64,000 nt of DNA, taken from positions 1 to 64,000 of the forward strand of contig MCFE01000216.1 in NCBI GenBank assembly GCA_002104905.1, read 5' to 3'. The DNA comes from Basidiobolus meristosporus CBS 931.73. Taxonomy: Eukaryota > Basidiobolomycota > Basidiobolomycetes > Basidiobolales > Basidiobolaceae. Below the pieces are notes generated by a model. It had not been told where the DNA came from. It made no database searches and saw only the letters and a program-made list of their open reading frames with translations. The translations under genes were made by a program, and so were the position numbers. Shown one piece after another: positions 12,247 to 23,260 of this stretch (the stretch's first letter is position 1; each line of letters begins with the position of its first letter).

Positions 12247-12980
12247 TCTATTTACCTGCCAATATGCTGAATCTCTTCAGATATCCAAATGTGTGCTCTA
12301 CCCTCACTCTGAAATGATTTAATATCTCATTGTAGAGCTTTGCTTCCTGCTAAGTATACCATTCCTTGGCTTCCTACAAGCTGTAATACATCCTAATCTC
12401 TGACAATCCTCTCCTATATAGGCTAAGTCTGCCATACATTTCTCCCCTCTACTGAATTCAGGATGATTCTCTACCCAGAGTGCTTTGTCATGCCTACTTC
12501 CAGCAAATGGCCCACTAAACCAGATGATGTTACCCTCAATGTCAGACAGTGCTTGAAACTTCACACAGTGTGCCTTGTACTTGCCAGAATAAAAGTGCCT
12601 CTGCCCTCTAGAAGGTCTGTTAATCCTCACTGGGAAGGTATCCAAAATACTCCTGATATGGAACCTGTTGCTGAACACTCTGGGATATGGAAGTCTATTG
12701 GAGCTTCTGAACCTAGTATTCCAAGCTTGCTCTAAGTCATTTGTACCCTCAGCAAGGTGGTTCTCCATTGCTGTCAGCTGGGAATGAAAGCTTCTTGGAC
12801 TTTTGTTGCCATGGATGGTGGGATGAAGTCTTGTAGGGCAATAGTTCTTGTAATAGCAGAGAAGCTTAACAAGGGATCTCCTTGAGTAGATTGGGGTTGA
12901 TGGTCCACAGTACCTGGAATAGATCCCTCTAGTGTGTCAAAAGGAAATCCAGTGGTAGTGATGGGATTGATGAGAAAAGA
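12247..12980 (-). pseudogene. Harbinger-type transposase, unit 2 (frameshifted)
   Basis: The sequence is nearly identical to 9113-9847 and keeps the SRHD block and the VRVEHTFG block at DNA level. A 2-base deletion near 12340 (gctttgcttcc for gcttctgcttcc) shifts the frame before the catalytic Glu. A 1-base deletion near 12926 breaks the upstream part. The intact middle is 12319-12768. It cannot make an active enzyme. Confidence 0.8.
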
Positions 12981-13594
12981 CTATTCAGATGAGTAAGTCA
13001 TATTAAAATTGGTGGGTGATTGTATGTAGGTGGTTTGAATTGATTTGGCATGATATGCATTATTTATCTGATTTTTAATACAATATGGTTAAATCTCCAT
13101 CAATTGCCATGTATCCCATCATTATGTTGCAAAAATTATCCGCAAACAATGCCTTGGTACTTTTGTTGATGCTTTAATCATAGGTCTATAATCAAATAGG
13201 AAATCTGCAATTGATGTGATCTGATCCATCTTGACACGATCCAAGATGCATCATGCATAATATATGGAAAATCCAACAATCACATTAGTTTTCATATATA
13301 TGTCATATAAGACCAGGTTGATGCCAATATACTGCTGTGTAAGTATCCAAATCCATTGCTATGGTCCCCATACCAAGCCTCAACTCATCTTTAGTACAAC
13401 CCAGACAAAACCCATCCCCCAGCTCACAAGCATGGTCTGGACCGGAAAAGTCAATGTTGGATCTGTTTGAGTTCTTGCCAAATGACTTTAATATGGCCCA
13501 AGTGTCTATGATGAGCCTTCATACAGATATTTGGGCACTACTGATTAATCTGGCAGAACTAGATACCTCAGAGAGTTGACAAAGATGGAAGAAT

Positions 13595-14592
13595 TTGAGT
13601 AGAAAGCTGTGGCATGAGTTCTACATCAAGATGCCAGCCAATATATGTAAGAAGATATATAACAAGACAAGTATTGAAATCAAGAATGAGCTGAGAGTGA
13701 GGGGATTTGACAAAGAAGCCGCGCGGGAACAATTTTGCGTGCAATTTGCACAGTACGGGCCGGACGTGTCCATTTGTGCCTCAACTTTGGGAACCAAAGA
13801 GATTTTGAATGAGTTTTTGCCTCAAATGACTAATGTACTATGTGATATATTAGTAGAGCAAAGTGGCTTCCAAGAGCAATATACACAGGACTCATCCAGG
13901 CAACAGCTCCAAAGTATCAGACAGAGGGTAAGTGAATACCTTGAGGAATCAGATGGTGAGCTTCAGGAGGAAGAATACAGACCACAAGCAACATTGTCCA
14001 GATCATGCCAGCATGCCTTGCTGGATTCCCTACCATCTTTGCAGCCACAGCGTGCCGGCGCACATCAGTCCAGACTATGCCAACACCCTTTACCAGAACG
14101 CCCCGCATTGAGTCAACGCGCGCGCTTCAGAGCAAAACTACAAGAACTTGCCAAACTGCTCATTTAGACACAAGTCCATTGGAGCGGACCAAGTTGTGTC
14201 AACATTCAGCATCACATCAAACTCTGCCAAGGGCCATCTCAACGTGTCAAGGCGCGCTTGCACGTGCCATTTTGCCTGACCATCAGCAAGTTACCTCTGG
14301 TGAACTGACTGATGATGACCAACATGAAGTGCCTCAACCACCGGAGCCCTTAGCAAGTAAAAGAACGCGTCAGCGTGTGGCACTACAGGCCGGTTCAGTT
14401 GGTTCAGTCAGAGCAATTCAGCGCGGCCAAGCTGCAGCATTGCACTCATCAACTAGGAGGCAAAATACTGACTACAAATACACAAGTAGCCAAGATGATA
14501 GTCAGCCAGGAAGTAGTATAGGTGTGCAAAGTGAGTCACTACCAAATGCTTCAGTAGTAATCCCTGTGAGAAAAAAACCCAGGAAAAGATGA
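13595..14592 (+). CDS. unidentified Harbinger accessory ORF, unit 2
   Basis: The 190-codon frame 13595-14167 starts MSRKLWHEFYIKM and contains TSIEIKNELRVRGFDKEAA, a charged and probably helical stretch, then a Gln-, Ser- and Arg-rich tail ending AKLLI. An overlapping frame (14005-14592) shares no start with it but has the basic C-terminus RKKPRKR and ASKRTRQR. A short intron or a frameshift near 14100-14170 would join them. The position opposite the transposase is that of the second gene of PIF/Harbinger elements, which helps the transposase reach the nucleus and the ends. No Myb/SANT or other domain is recognisable, so that role is inference. Conservation in both units supports a once-real gene. 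Confidence 0.5.
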
Positions 14593-15336
14593 TGCAATTG
14601 CTTTGAATTGCTTACATTTGTAATGATCCCAACAACCCATTTTTTTGCAATCTAAATCAAGCCATTGCAAATCAGTGATCAGCAAATTTTTGTTATAAGT
14701 AATATCAAGGTCGTCTCACATGTGAGACAGAACCCCTATAAATAAACACCCTGCATATATATACATCATCTGTAATACCAGTGCAGCTATTGGATCTGTT
14801 TTGCACCTACACAATTGCTTGCATGCTAGCTATGACACCTTGTCCAATCACTAGGATCAGGGATTTACTTGCTCAATGGGCAAAATGGGATATTTGATGG
14901 CAAATCAGGTAGCTTTTTTAGTAGTCAATGAGCCAATTGGGGGCTGCCAGCTTCAGGATATTTTTGGACCAATTAACCACTGATATACCGTCCAATTGGA
15001 GTGAGGGTAGCCAAAATGGTAAGTATCAGGGTAGTTTATAGTGTGATACACATTTATTTCCACTTACATTAAAGAAACATATCCAAATACCGGATTTACC
15101 TGCCATAATAGCGGTATCCTATTGTGCACATGATGCAAACATTACAAGTTGGCGCAATCATCCGTGCCAACCTCATTGTGACAGATTGTGCCATAGTGTA
15201 CAAGATTGTCCTGCATAGTGCAAAATTGTCCATGAACAATCCTGCCTTCTGGTAGCTATAATATTGCGCACAATTGTTCTTTACAACTGCAGATTGCACC
15301 ACGCACCCTGGCATGGTACAATGGAACAAGTCTATT

Positions 15337-15414
15337 CTGTAAATCATCAAGTGAAAACCACATAATCTACTTGTTCTCCAAATCACTTCCAATATCTCCA
15401 AGACTCTTACAACA
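15337..15414 (+). repeat. copia-2 3' LTR, right part
   Basis: Directly after the ATT duplication the copia LTR continues with CTGTAAATCATCAAGTG and ends CTCTTACAACA at 15414. It shares the CATCAAG variant with the LTR at 26441-26673 and differs from CATTAAG in the LTRs at 22108-22455 and 30025-30372. Confidence 0.85.
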
Positions 15415-16522
15415 GTTTCCACACTCCTTACTTCCCAACTCAACTGTTTCTCTTACTTTTCATGTGTAGGAATTGATTTATTCCTATTGAAAATTCAGTT
15501 GTACCTCAATTGCTAATTGTAGTGACCTATACAAGTCTTTATACCCTACACCAACATTAAGCCCAACCCTGGTGCATTTTCTTGGGCACTGCTCTTGAAG
15601 AAGTGCTGCAAACTCTTGGTGTGCCTATTAATTTTCCAAAACTCCACTGAAGGCATTGTGATAGTCATTTGAGCTCTTGATGTTGTAGCCTTGTCTGTCA
15701 GTGGGATTTCCACTCTGTCAGCAATGGAGGATGTGGAGGCTGTGGTAAGCAAATTGTCTTTTTCTGCAAGCTCATCTACCTTGCTGGAGTGTTGCTCAAC
15801 TGGCAGCACTTCCAACTCTTATGAAAAGAGCTGCTTTCTTGTTGGTAATTCTTCTTGGCTATGATGGGATTCAGTCTGTTTCAAGCTTGCGGTGTAGTGG
15901 GGTGACAGTGACACCCACTGCCAGATGTGCTCATTCCCTTATTTTCTACTTCCCTATATCTCTACTACACTTATTTTAGTTTTATCCCATTTGTCTTACC
16001 TGATCAGTACTATCCCATAAGCCAGTTGACTATCACACCTGCTTACCTTATTGCATAAGTTACCCCTCACTTTATGTAAGATTAATAGCTGTAAGTGCTT
16101 CTATATTAGGCAAGTACCTGTGCATTACCTGTGACACATGGTGAACCCATGTCACCATCCCTACCATTTCCATACCATATATGGTATCCCTATGTTACAC
16201 AGGTCTCAGAATATTGATTCCTGATTGGTTGGATGTGCTGTGCCTCTTGGAACCTTCTGGCACCTACTTAGAACATTCTTAGGTCATTCTGATGTCATTA
16301 AGATTTTTATTGATATCCAGAACCTTCTGGAATACCATGATTAGTAATCACTTAGCCAGTGAGAAAAGTATATAAGGGAGGCTATCCCTCAACAATAAGT
16401 TATCATCCCTTTTATCAATATACCAACTTGTTGATTAGTGTGATCACTGATACCTGCTGCTACCTGACCTTCCAACCCTAGACCACAGGACACTCCCAGG
16501 AAACTGTGCTGACAGCCAACTG
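15415..16522. other. repeat-island sequence with no assignable gene
   Basis: A minus-strand frame of 89 codons (15546-15815) has no recognisable motif and weak support. Around 16100-16500 there is an AT-rich stretch with TATATAAGGG near 16369 that could belong to an LTR of another retroelement, but no matching partner or clear TG...CA ends are present in the window. Confidence 0.3.
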
Positions 16523-16963
16523 ACCTTGGAGGCACCACTTGTGAGGAATACTCGGAGTATGTATCTTTTATTATATTTGATTCTTTCCCAAGTTTGTTCT
16601 TGTACAGGCAAAGATACTTTTCTGTCTTTGTAACTATTGACCACAGCTGCATTCTTATCAGGTCCCTGCTGGTGGAGTTCACAGTTGTCTTGACTTTGGA
16701 AGCTTTAGTTCATTGTCATCTCAAAGGATGCTGAACCCAGTACATACTTTTGTTAAGACACCAACTAAGTTGGGGATTGTAGCTCAATAGTTTTCCCTTG
16801 ACAAGCTTGTGGCTTTATTCCCCTTCACATTAGATTAGAGACAGAACCCAAGTATTCCTAGCAAGCTTTTGCCAGAGGTTATTGCACCCAGTGAACCCCC
16901 CACACACAAAACACTTAAGAAGTGTTGGACATATCTCTCCCTTGGACCTATACACCCCCACAG
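16523..16963 (+). repeat. 440-bp dispersed repeat, inverted copy of 1413-1854
   Basis: Near-identical reverse complement of 1413-1854. Here it is not attached to a copia element, which shows that it is an independent repeat and that the copia-1 pol was joined to it at a breakpoint. A tRNA-like TTGTAGCTCAAT...TTTATTCCCC lies at about 16776-16825. Confidence 0.7.
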
Positions 16964-17055
16964 CAGCATTAATTGGCTAGAACTGCAGTTTTTTTTGCAT
17001 GCCCCCTATCTCAGGTGTGGGCAGACATTTTTCCCTTTACCATTTCCTTTATCAC

Positions 17056-18575
17056 CGCCAGGTCATTCGCTGCTACTTTGTCTGAGTGTGCCTTTTAATG
17101 AACTATGTTCTCTCATTAATAAATTCTGCTCTGATGCATCTGTTTTGGCCTGCATGACCCTTGCTGACACTCTCCTGGCAACCTAATCTTTCTTTTCTGC
17201 TTGTTTAGAGCTTTCAACCATAGTTGTGACAGGCTCCTGTAAAAGCCACTGGTTTTTATCATTGCCAGGTTACTTCACTGCAACTCTGACTGAGTGCTTC
17301 TTGAATGGTACTATGCTTTATCCTTGATAAATGTTGTGCTGGTGCATCCATGTCTGCCTGCTTGTCCCTAATTGGCACTCTTCCAGCTACCTGACATCTC
17401 TTTGATGCTTGTCAGGAGCTTCTGGCCCTGCTTGTAACAGGCTCTTGAGGAAGCTGCTGGTTTTTAGCCATGGCACCTTTATTCTTCAGCCTTTGATAGT
17501 TTCTGCTATTCTTAAGATACTTTCTTAGTGTACCAATGCTGGCCCAAAATCCCTTTGCCTGTTTGAATCCAGGTTAATGCTCATGGAACAAGTCAAGTGC
17601 ATTCTGCTTGGCCTTGAGTTCCTGATGGTCCCATGGTATGCCAGCCTTAAGGTGGTAGCATGCTAGACTTCTAACAGCTTCCTGAATATTAGTCTACTTT
17701 TCATTATTGCACTCAACAGCTTCACAGATCTTCAATGTTTTCTGATTTTTGGGCTTTGGTATAAACACCAAATTGTCTCACTCCCATACTGTGATAGACA
17801 TTTCTTTGGGCTTTGTCTTTGGGCACTGTGTTTGTGCTTCAAGGACTGTATAGTGTTCCTCTGCTGTAACATTAGAAAATGGCTCAAATCTTGGCTGCAA
17901 CATTGAGCTACTTGAGTTCCTTCTTATAGCAAAGATACTGCTTTCTCTACCTGGGATATTGATTTCTCCACATGTATTTTCTGCTCATCCTGCTTCTGGA
18001 CTATTGCCTGACTTCTCTGAGCCATTGCATCTATCCTATCAGCCACTACATCTAATTGCTTCATTGATGCTTTGGTATGAGTTGAAAACATACTTGCTAA
18101 TATGGATGGTGGTGATGTTATGATGGCTACTTGCTGGTCTTCAACAGAGGGTATATGTTTGCTACATTCTCATCTACCTAAGCATAATGGTCAGCGTGTG
18201 GCTCCACAGAGGTTCTCAATTGCTTACTTGATGGAGAGCCTGAGGAGTCCGCATTATCACCTTCAGTGGGCACACTGTTAACATGGCCTTTTTTGGATAT
18301 AGCCCTGCTGGTTGCACTGAATTTTAAAGCAAGCTGTTGTCCAACTGTGCTTCTGCTGCTGTTAGTGGTGATGTTTGGTTGGGAACCAGACATCTTTGCT
18401 TTATTTTTTGGTAGCATATATATGGAAGTGAGTCAAACTAAAGGGGAAATAGTATTACATATACATGAGTATGTGGTGCCACAACTCTATTTATAATGCT
18501 GTCTACAGCAGGTCATCATTGAATCTTACATTCATGTAGGTGCAATGTCTCAAATACAAGACTGTCTTAAGTTCC
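17056..18575 (-). pseudogene. decayed gene of unidentified repeat family, copy B, with 210-bp coding repeats
   Basis: On the minus strand a 79-codon start (18178-18417, MLPKNKAK) matches copy A at the left edge. It is followed by a region likely to have been helical (DVVADRIDAMAQRSQAIVQK), then a block with IPWDHQELKAKQNALDLF, and finally two tandem modules of about 210 bp (17264-17475 and 17056-17263) encoding diverged repeats of about 70 residues. Stops and frameshifts are frequent. The family is unidentified; the repeated C-terminal module is the most distinctive feature. Several tens of percent divergence from copy A suggests an old duplication. Confidence 0.45.
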
Positions 18576-18579
18576 CATG

Positions 18580-20520
18580 AATATTGACCTGGCTCTCTTT
18601 GTCACATGGGCAAACTGAGTCAGGTGAGTTTGTGATGCCTTTAGGCTCACCTCAGCCTTCTGAATATGGCACACAGAGAGATAGCTCTGATGAAGCAGGC
18701 TCACTGATGGATTGTAAGCCTATCTCTCCTAACAAGAGTACCACATATGAGCCCAGTCAAATCCCAATGTACAATGAGACTACACCTGTTGACACAAGTG
18801 CCAAGGATACTTTATGGAGCCAAGTGAGCCCAGTAATCCTTCTACTGGTGAATGATGTAATGTTGAGGCTACCAAAGTGACATGTTTCCACTAATATCAA
18901 TAATGGTGGCTATGAGGATTTATTACTACTTCTTGCCAAAATCATTCTGGGATGCAATTTACCATGTACATGGTACAAGTGGAGATTTGTCATGCAGTTA
19001 GCAACATGTGATCCAGACACTGTCCTTATTCCAGTGCGTGTTGACAGTTGCATGGCATTCACACCCAAAAATGCTACCATTGCAATATGTCCAAATTGTC
19101 AGGAATCCACCACCACTGAGGGAAAACATTGCTCACACTCCAGATATATTCTGGCAATATCCTGTCTAAAAAAGCTAGTGCAGTCTGACAAATATTGCAA
19201 AGCTATACAGTACTACACTCAGTATCAATCAAGTGCAAACATATCCAATATATTTGATGGCAAACCATACAAGCAGCTAAGAAGCAAGGGCTACTTTGAA
19301 GGTAAGTATGATCATGCCTTTGCTTTGCACTTGATGGATTCTCATTAAACAAGTACTCTTCCAGCAAATCCTTCTGGCCACTGATTCTCATCAATCTGAA
19401 TCTGCCACCCATCTTACAGTATCAGAGCAATAATCTGATGGTAGTCCCACTGGTGTCTGGGCCTAAATCACCGTCTAGCCTGGATAGCTACCTGTATCCA
19501 TTGCTGGATGAATTTTGTATGCTTTCCAGGGGGATAACAGTAAATGGCCATCATGTAAAAGTGCATACTATTATCTGCATTGAAGATACCCCAGCCATCA
19601 GCAAGATAGCAGGTTTTTCTGGGCACAATGTACAGTATTGCTGTTGAATGTATGATATCCAGGAGATTTACTCCATAACTCACACACATTATTATTACTC
19701 AAACACCAGCACTAAGAACATCATCTCCCCACAGAGAGGACTTATAGAAGTCAGCATGCTATTGCAGTAGAGCTGACAAGCTACAAGCCATTGGCCAGAA
19801 TATGGAATCCATTGGAAACCAGATATACTTACAATAGAGGGTATCTCCTGAAGCAAAAGCTTTCCACTGGGAGCAATGCATTTGCATTTCAACAATATCC
19901 TTATACTGATGACCTAATTGTACATGGGGAATTTCAAGCTAAATGAGCCCTTTGAGATATTGGAGAAATTTGAGACTGCAGATACAGAGTATCTGCTACC
20001 CTAAGTACTTCTCACAGGGTCCAATCTATACTCATATGCATATGTGACAATACAGATTCAAAGACTGGATGATCAAGATATGTATTTATACAAGTGGTGC
20101 TCTGATGCTATTACTACCAAGAGTACATTGGAAGCATTGGGTGTCATATGTGGACATTGTAGGAATATTTATCCAGAAGCAGATCACTAATGTTGACTTG
20201 ATGTATCTACAGCTGTTGTGCAAGGAGTTTGTTATGCCATATGAGTGTCTATACCACAAACATAAAGCTGAACTTGTAGATCTCTGCCACCACTGTATCC
20301 AATATCTACTCCATCTTGCACAGTGTGTGGAGAATATTGGGCCTTGCTTTGCCTTTTGGGAGTTTCCTATGAAGTGGATGTGTGGGGAGATAGGAAGACA
20401 AGTCAAGTTGCAGGTACTACCATATCCCAATCTTATCAGAAATATTACCTTCAAGTCTGTCATGGATGGGAAGAGTTGGCACATGGAGGACAGCTAGGAA
20501 GAGTGGGAAAATACTGAGGA
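18580..20520 (+). pseudogene. CACTA/TNP2-type transposase relic A
   Basis: Broken frames on the plus strand carry, in order, blocks seen in TNP2 transposases of CACTA (En/Spm) elements: NISNIFDGKPYKQL near 19225; PLVSGPKSPSSLDSYLYPL then LDEFCML near 19445-19520; DTPAISKIAGFSGHN near 19585; and LHLAQCVENIGPCFAFWEFP near 20310, which resembles the DUF4218-type block. Frameshifts and stops separate them (for example after 19348 and 19647). Relic B on the opposite strand has the same blocks. CACTA transposases cut at CACTA-ended inverted repeats; I did not find those ends, so the element limits are unknown. Confidence 0.65.
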
Positions 20521-20636
20521 CAGATGTGCACAAGGAGACACCAATGCCTATGGCATCAAGAAGCTAAGCAGCCCCAATGCATGGGTAATCAGTTAGGTAA
20601 TGCAAAGTTGGGTAGGGTGCAACAAGCAACTAGCTT

Positions 20637-21228
20637 TTATTAGGAAGACTCTGCAAAGGTATGCTGGATTTTCTTGGGCACCAGCCAATATCTACATCAA
20701 TCAATATGGAATACACACAAACAAGAGCCAGAACACACCTATAAGAGGGATGAGAATATAGTTGTGAGAAAGACTATTTTGGCTAAATACCGCAAAGTTC
20801 TTTGCAGAAATTCAGTAGGTTTTCATGGCAGAAGTGGCAGCAACCAGGCATATGTTTGCAAAAAATATAGGTTACCTGCAATACAAGGAATATGGCCACT
20901 TTGCAAGCATCACACTAAAAAGCTGCAATACTTATTAAGAAAACTCTACCAAGGTATGCTGGATTTCTCATGGTCACAAGCCATCTTCCACACCATTCAA
21001 TATGGAATTCACACAAATAAGAGCCAGAGTGCTCCTATATGGGGGACTAGAGTCCGGCAGGGAGAAGGAATCTATTGGCTAAATACCAAAAAGTTCTTTG
21101 CGGATATTCAGGAGGTTTTCATGGCAGAAGTGGCAACAACCAAGCATATGTTTGCAAGATGTATATGTTACCAGCAGTACAAGGTATATGGCAACTTGAC
21201 AAGTATCACACTAAAAAGCCGTAAAATT
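20637..21228 (+). repeat. two tandem 295-bp repeats
   Basis: The units 20637-20931 and 20932-21228 share long matches, including TATGCTGGATTT near the start, TTTTCATGGCAGAAGTGGCA in the middle and CATCACACTAAAAAG-like sequence at the end. Both can be read in the same sense as the CACTA relic and may be duplicated 3' coding sequence (IQEVFMAEVATTKHMFA in unit 2). Moderate divergence suggests an old duplication. Confidence 0.65.
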
Positions 21229-21779
21229 GAGGTGAGAGAAGTGTGTCAATTGTGGCAGGTGTGCAGGTTTGTAGAGGTTGGTAACCTGGAGACCATAATA
21301 TTTTTTGATTTAAGTTATATTTGGAATACCCAAGGTAGTGGTGGGTAAGCAAATAAACAGGGATAAAATATACAGTGGATCATATGAATTACAAAAGGCA
21401 AGGTAGAAAATGGAAATACCATTTGGTAAATTGGTACAGTAGCATTATACAAAACTATCTGTAGGCCACCATACTGCCATCATAATGCCATTAGAGTCTT
21501 GCTGTGAGGCTATTGAAATACTGTCAAGTTTCTTGCCATATAAGGCAATTGGATATCCTGGCTGGTTGGATCCATCTGAAATAGTTGAAGAGCGCAATAA
21601 GACCACAACAATGCCATGCAATTATCTTTATAGCACCAATCAAATCTTGTCAAGTTTTATAACTTTATTTGGCAGTAAGATTAGCAAAGTGCTGTTGCAA
21701 ACCCATCTTAAGATTGCTAAGAGGGTCACTAATTCCACACTGCTGGTATTATGATGGTCTCTAAATGGGATCTTGATGG
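21229..21779. other. repeat-island sequence with no assignable gene
   Basis: No frame here shows a recognisable motif. It links the tandem repeats to CACTA relic B and probably consists of decayed transposon sequence. Confidence 0.3.
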
Positions 21780-22107
21780 CTGATCTGGATTGGATCCACT
21801 TGCAGGACCAAATCATTCTTCATAGGGAACTTTTTTAGCTTGAAATGCCTCATGTACAACTTGGTCATTAGTATAGGGATACTGTTGAAGTGCAAGTATG
21901 TTGCTCCCAGTGGAAAGCTTTTTCTGCAACAGATTCACTCTAACTTTGGGATTGCCATTTTTGATTAATTCCATGTTATGGCCAATGGCTTTTAGCTTGC
22001 TAAGTTTTCTGCAATTGCATGCTGAATTCTCTATGTACTCTCTGTGGTAAGATGATGTTCTTAGTGCAGGTTTGGATTATAATAATGTGTGTGAGTCATG
22101 GAGTAAG
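21780..22107 (-). pseudogene. CACTA/TNP2-type relic B, 3' part (split by copia-3)
   Basis: Its reverse complement aligns with 19660-19960 of relic A (shared stretches such as CTCACACACATTATTAT and AAAGCTTTCCACTGGGAGCAA). It is the continuation of 26679-27180 on the far side of copia-3. The last five bases, GTAAG (22103-22107), are the left target-site duplication. Confidence 0.7.
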
Positions 22108-22455
22108 TGTTGTAAAAATTTGTAATTCCACCTAAATATTCACCTAACTTAGTCACTTAGATCATCACCTTCAAATCCTAGAGAATACTGACCAAATTCC
22201 TTGTTGGGATTTACTTAAAATATTTTCACCAAAATACCAGGTACCCAGAACATGAAATTCCCAAAGTTGTCCAAACAGCCCCAAACTTTGCACACATGTT
22301 CTTGGGACCTTCCTTAGCCTATTCTACGTGTCTGTAATGCCAAGACCATGTAAAAGTATCAATACTACTTTTATATTCAATAAATCATTAAGTGAAAACC
22401 ACATAATCTACTTGTTCTCCAAATCACTTCCAATATCTCCAGGACTCTTACAACA
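22108..22455 (+). repeat. copia-3 5' LTR
   Basis: 348 bp from TGTTGTAAAAATTTG to CTCTTACAACA, with TG...CA ends and short inverted termini (TGTTGTAA / TTACAACA). It defines the complete LTR of this lineage and matches 30025-30372 in length. Confidence 0.9.
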
Positions 22456-22467
22456 GGTTATGAGCCC
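22456..22467 (+). promoter_or_regulatory. primer-binding site for initiator tRNA-Met (internal, half-tRNA type)
   Basis: GGTTATGAGCCC directly follows the 5' LTR. It is complementary to the anticodon stem-loop of eukaryotic initiator tRNA-Met (GGGCTCATAACC), not to its 3' end. This is the priming mode known for Drosophila copia and yeast Ty5, where a cleaved half tRNA starts reverse transcription. The site includes an ATG that may also start gag. Confidence 0.8.
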
Positions 22468-23260
22468 CAAGCTGTCACTCTCTGCAATGTCTACTACTGC
22501 TATTACTGGAATTTTTCCCTCTGCTGAAAAGTTGAATGGCTATAACTACCAAGTGTGGAAGGTGAAGATGAGATGCTGCTACAAGAAATAGGCCTTTGGG
22601 ATATTGTCATGGGAGAAGAATGCCCCCCTAAAAATGTGGGAGAGGAAGCCTTAAAGTACCAGAAAAAAGAACAAAGTGCCTTTAACTGCATTTGCCTTAA
22701 TGTCAAGGACAAATTGCTAATTCAATGCTCAAGAGCAAAAACAGCAAAGAATGCCTGGAAGGCATTAGAAGACACCTACCATTCATGTTCAGCTGCCAAG
22801 AAAGTGTATCTGAGAAGAAAATTCTTTACTACAAAGATGCTGCCAGGAGAAGAAATGAAAAATCTAATTAACAGAATTACCCTGCTAGTAGATGAGATGG
22901 AATCTGTAGGCGTACCAACTACTGATGAGGATGTGATAGTTACCATCCTGAATAGCCTGACAGATGAGTTTCACTGCCTTGTATCAGCCCTAGAGTCCAG
23001 AACTGAAGATATGACCTTAAATTACGTATATGGAAGGCTCCTGGATGAAGAATTAAGAAAATCAAGCGCCAATAAGAAAGAAGAAGAAAATGCTTTAATA
23101 AGCAATGATAACCAACAAAGGAGGTACCCATGACCCTACAAAGGCAACAGTAACCTATTTTGCAACTACTGCAAAAGGAAAGGACACACATCAGACCGGT
23201 GTCTCAAAAAGAGTGATTATCAGCAAAAGAAGCCTGAATATGGAAATGCTGCAACAACTG
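22462..23260 (+). pseudogene. copia-3 gag
   Basis: Gag starts at the ATG within the primer site (22462) or at 22489. It has the UBN2-like copia gag core (LNGYNYQVWK, then LWDIVMGEECPP and RAKTAKNAWKALEDTYHSCS) and a C-terminal CCHC knuckle (CNYC...GHTSDRC, near 23161-23202) that binds RNA. A 1-base deletion near 22570 shifts the frame, as shown by comparison with 27543-27800, and TGA at 23131 stops the main part before the knuckle. Confidence 0.85.

Larger units (their letters stand above)
8801..15333. mobile_element. PIF/Harbinger-type DNA transposon with internal tandem duplication
   Basis: The element is bounded by perfect 15-bp terminal inverted repeats, AGACTTGTTCCATTG at 8801-8815 and its complement at 15319-15333, flanked by the 3-bp direct repeat ATT (8798-8800 and 15334-15336). 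Removing the element and one ATT restores a continuous copia LTR. It encodes a DDE_4-type transposase on the minus strand and an unidentified ORF on the plus strand. Both genes occur twice because a unit of about 3.1 kb (about 9078-12212 and 12213-15333) is tandemly repeated. A complete internal right terminus (12198-12212) sits at the unit junction. Both transposase copies are damaged, so the element is probably immobile by itself. Confidence 0.9.
12213..15333. repeat. second unit of the Harbinger tandem duplication
   Basis: From ATTCTGCTGTTTTCTCC onwards this unit repeats 9078-12212 nearly base for base in the transposase part and with more scattered differences elsewhere. Its start directly abuts the right terminus of unit 1, with no left terminal repeat. 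It ends with the terminus that faces the host LTR. Confidence 0.9.
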
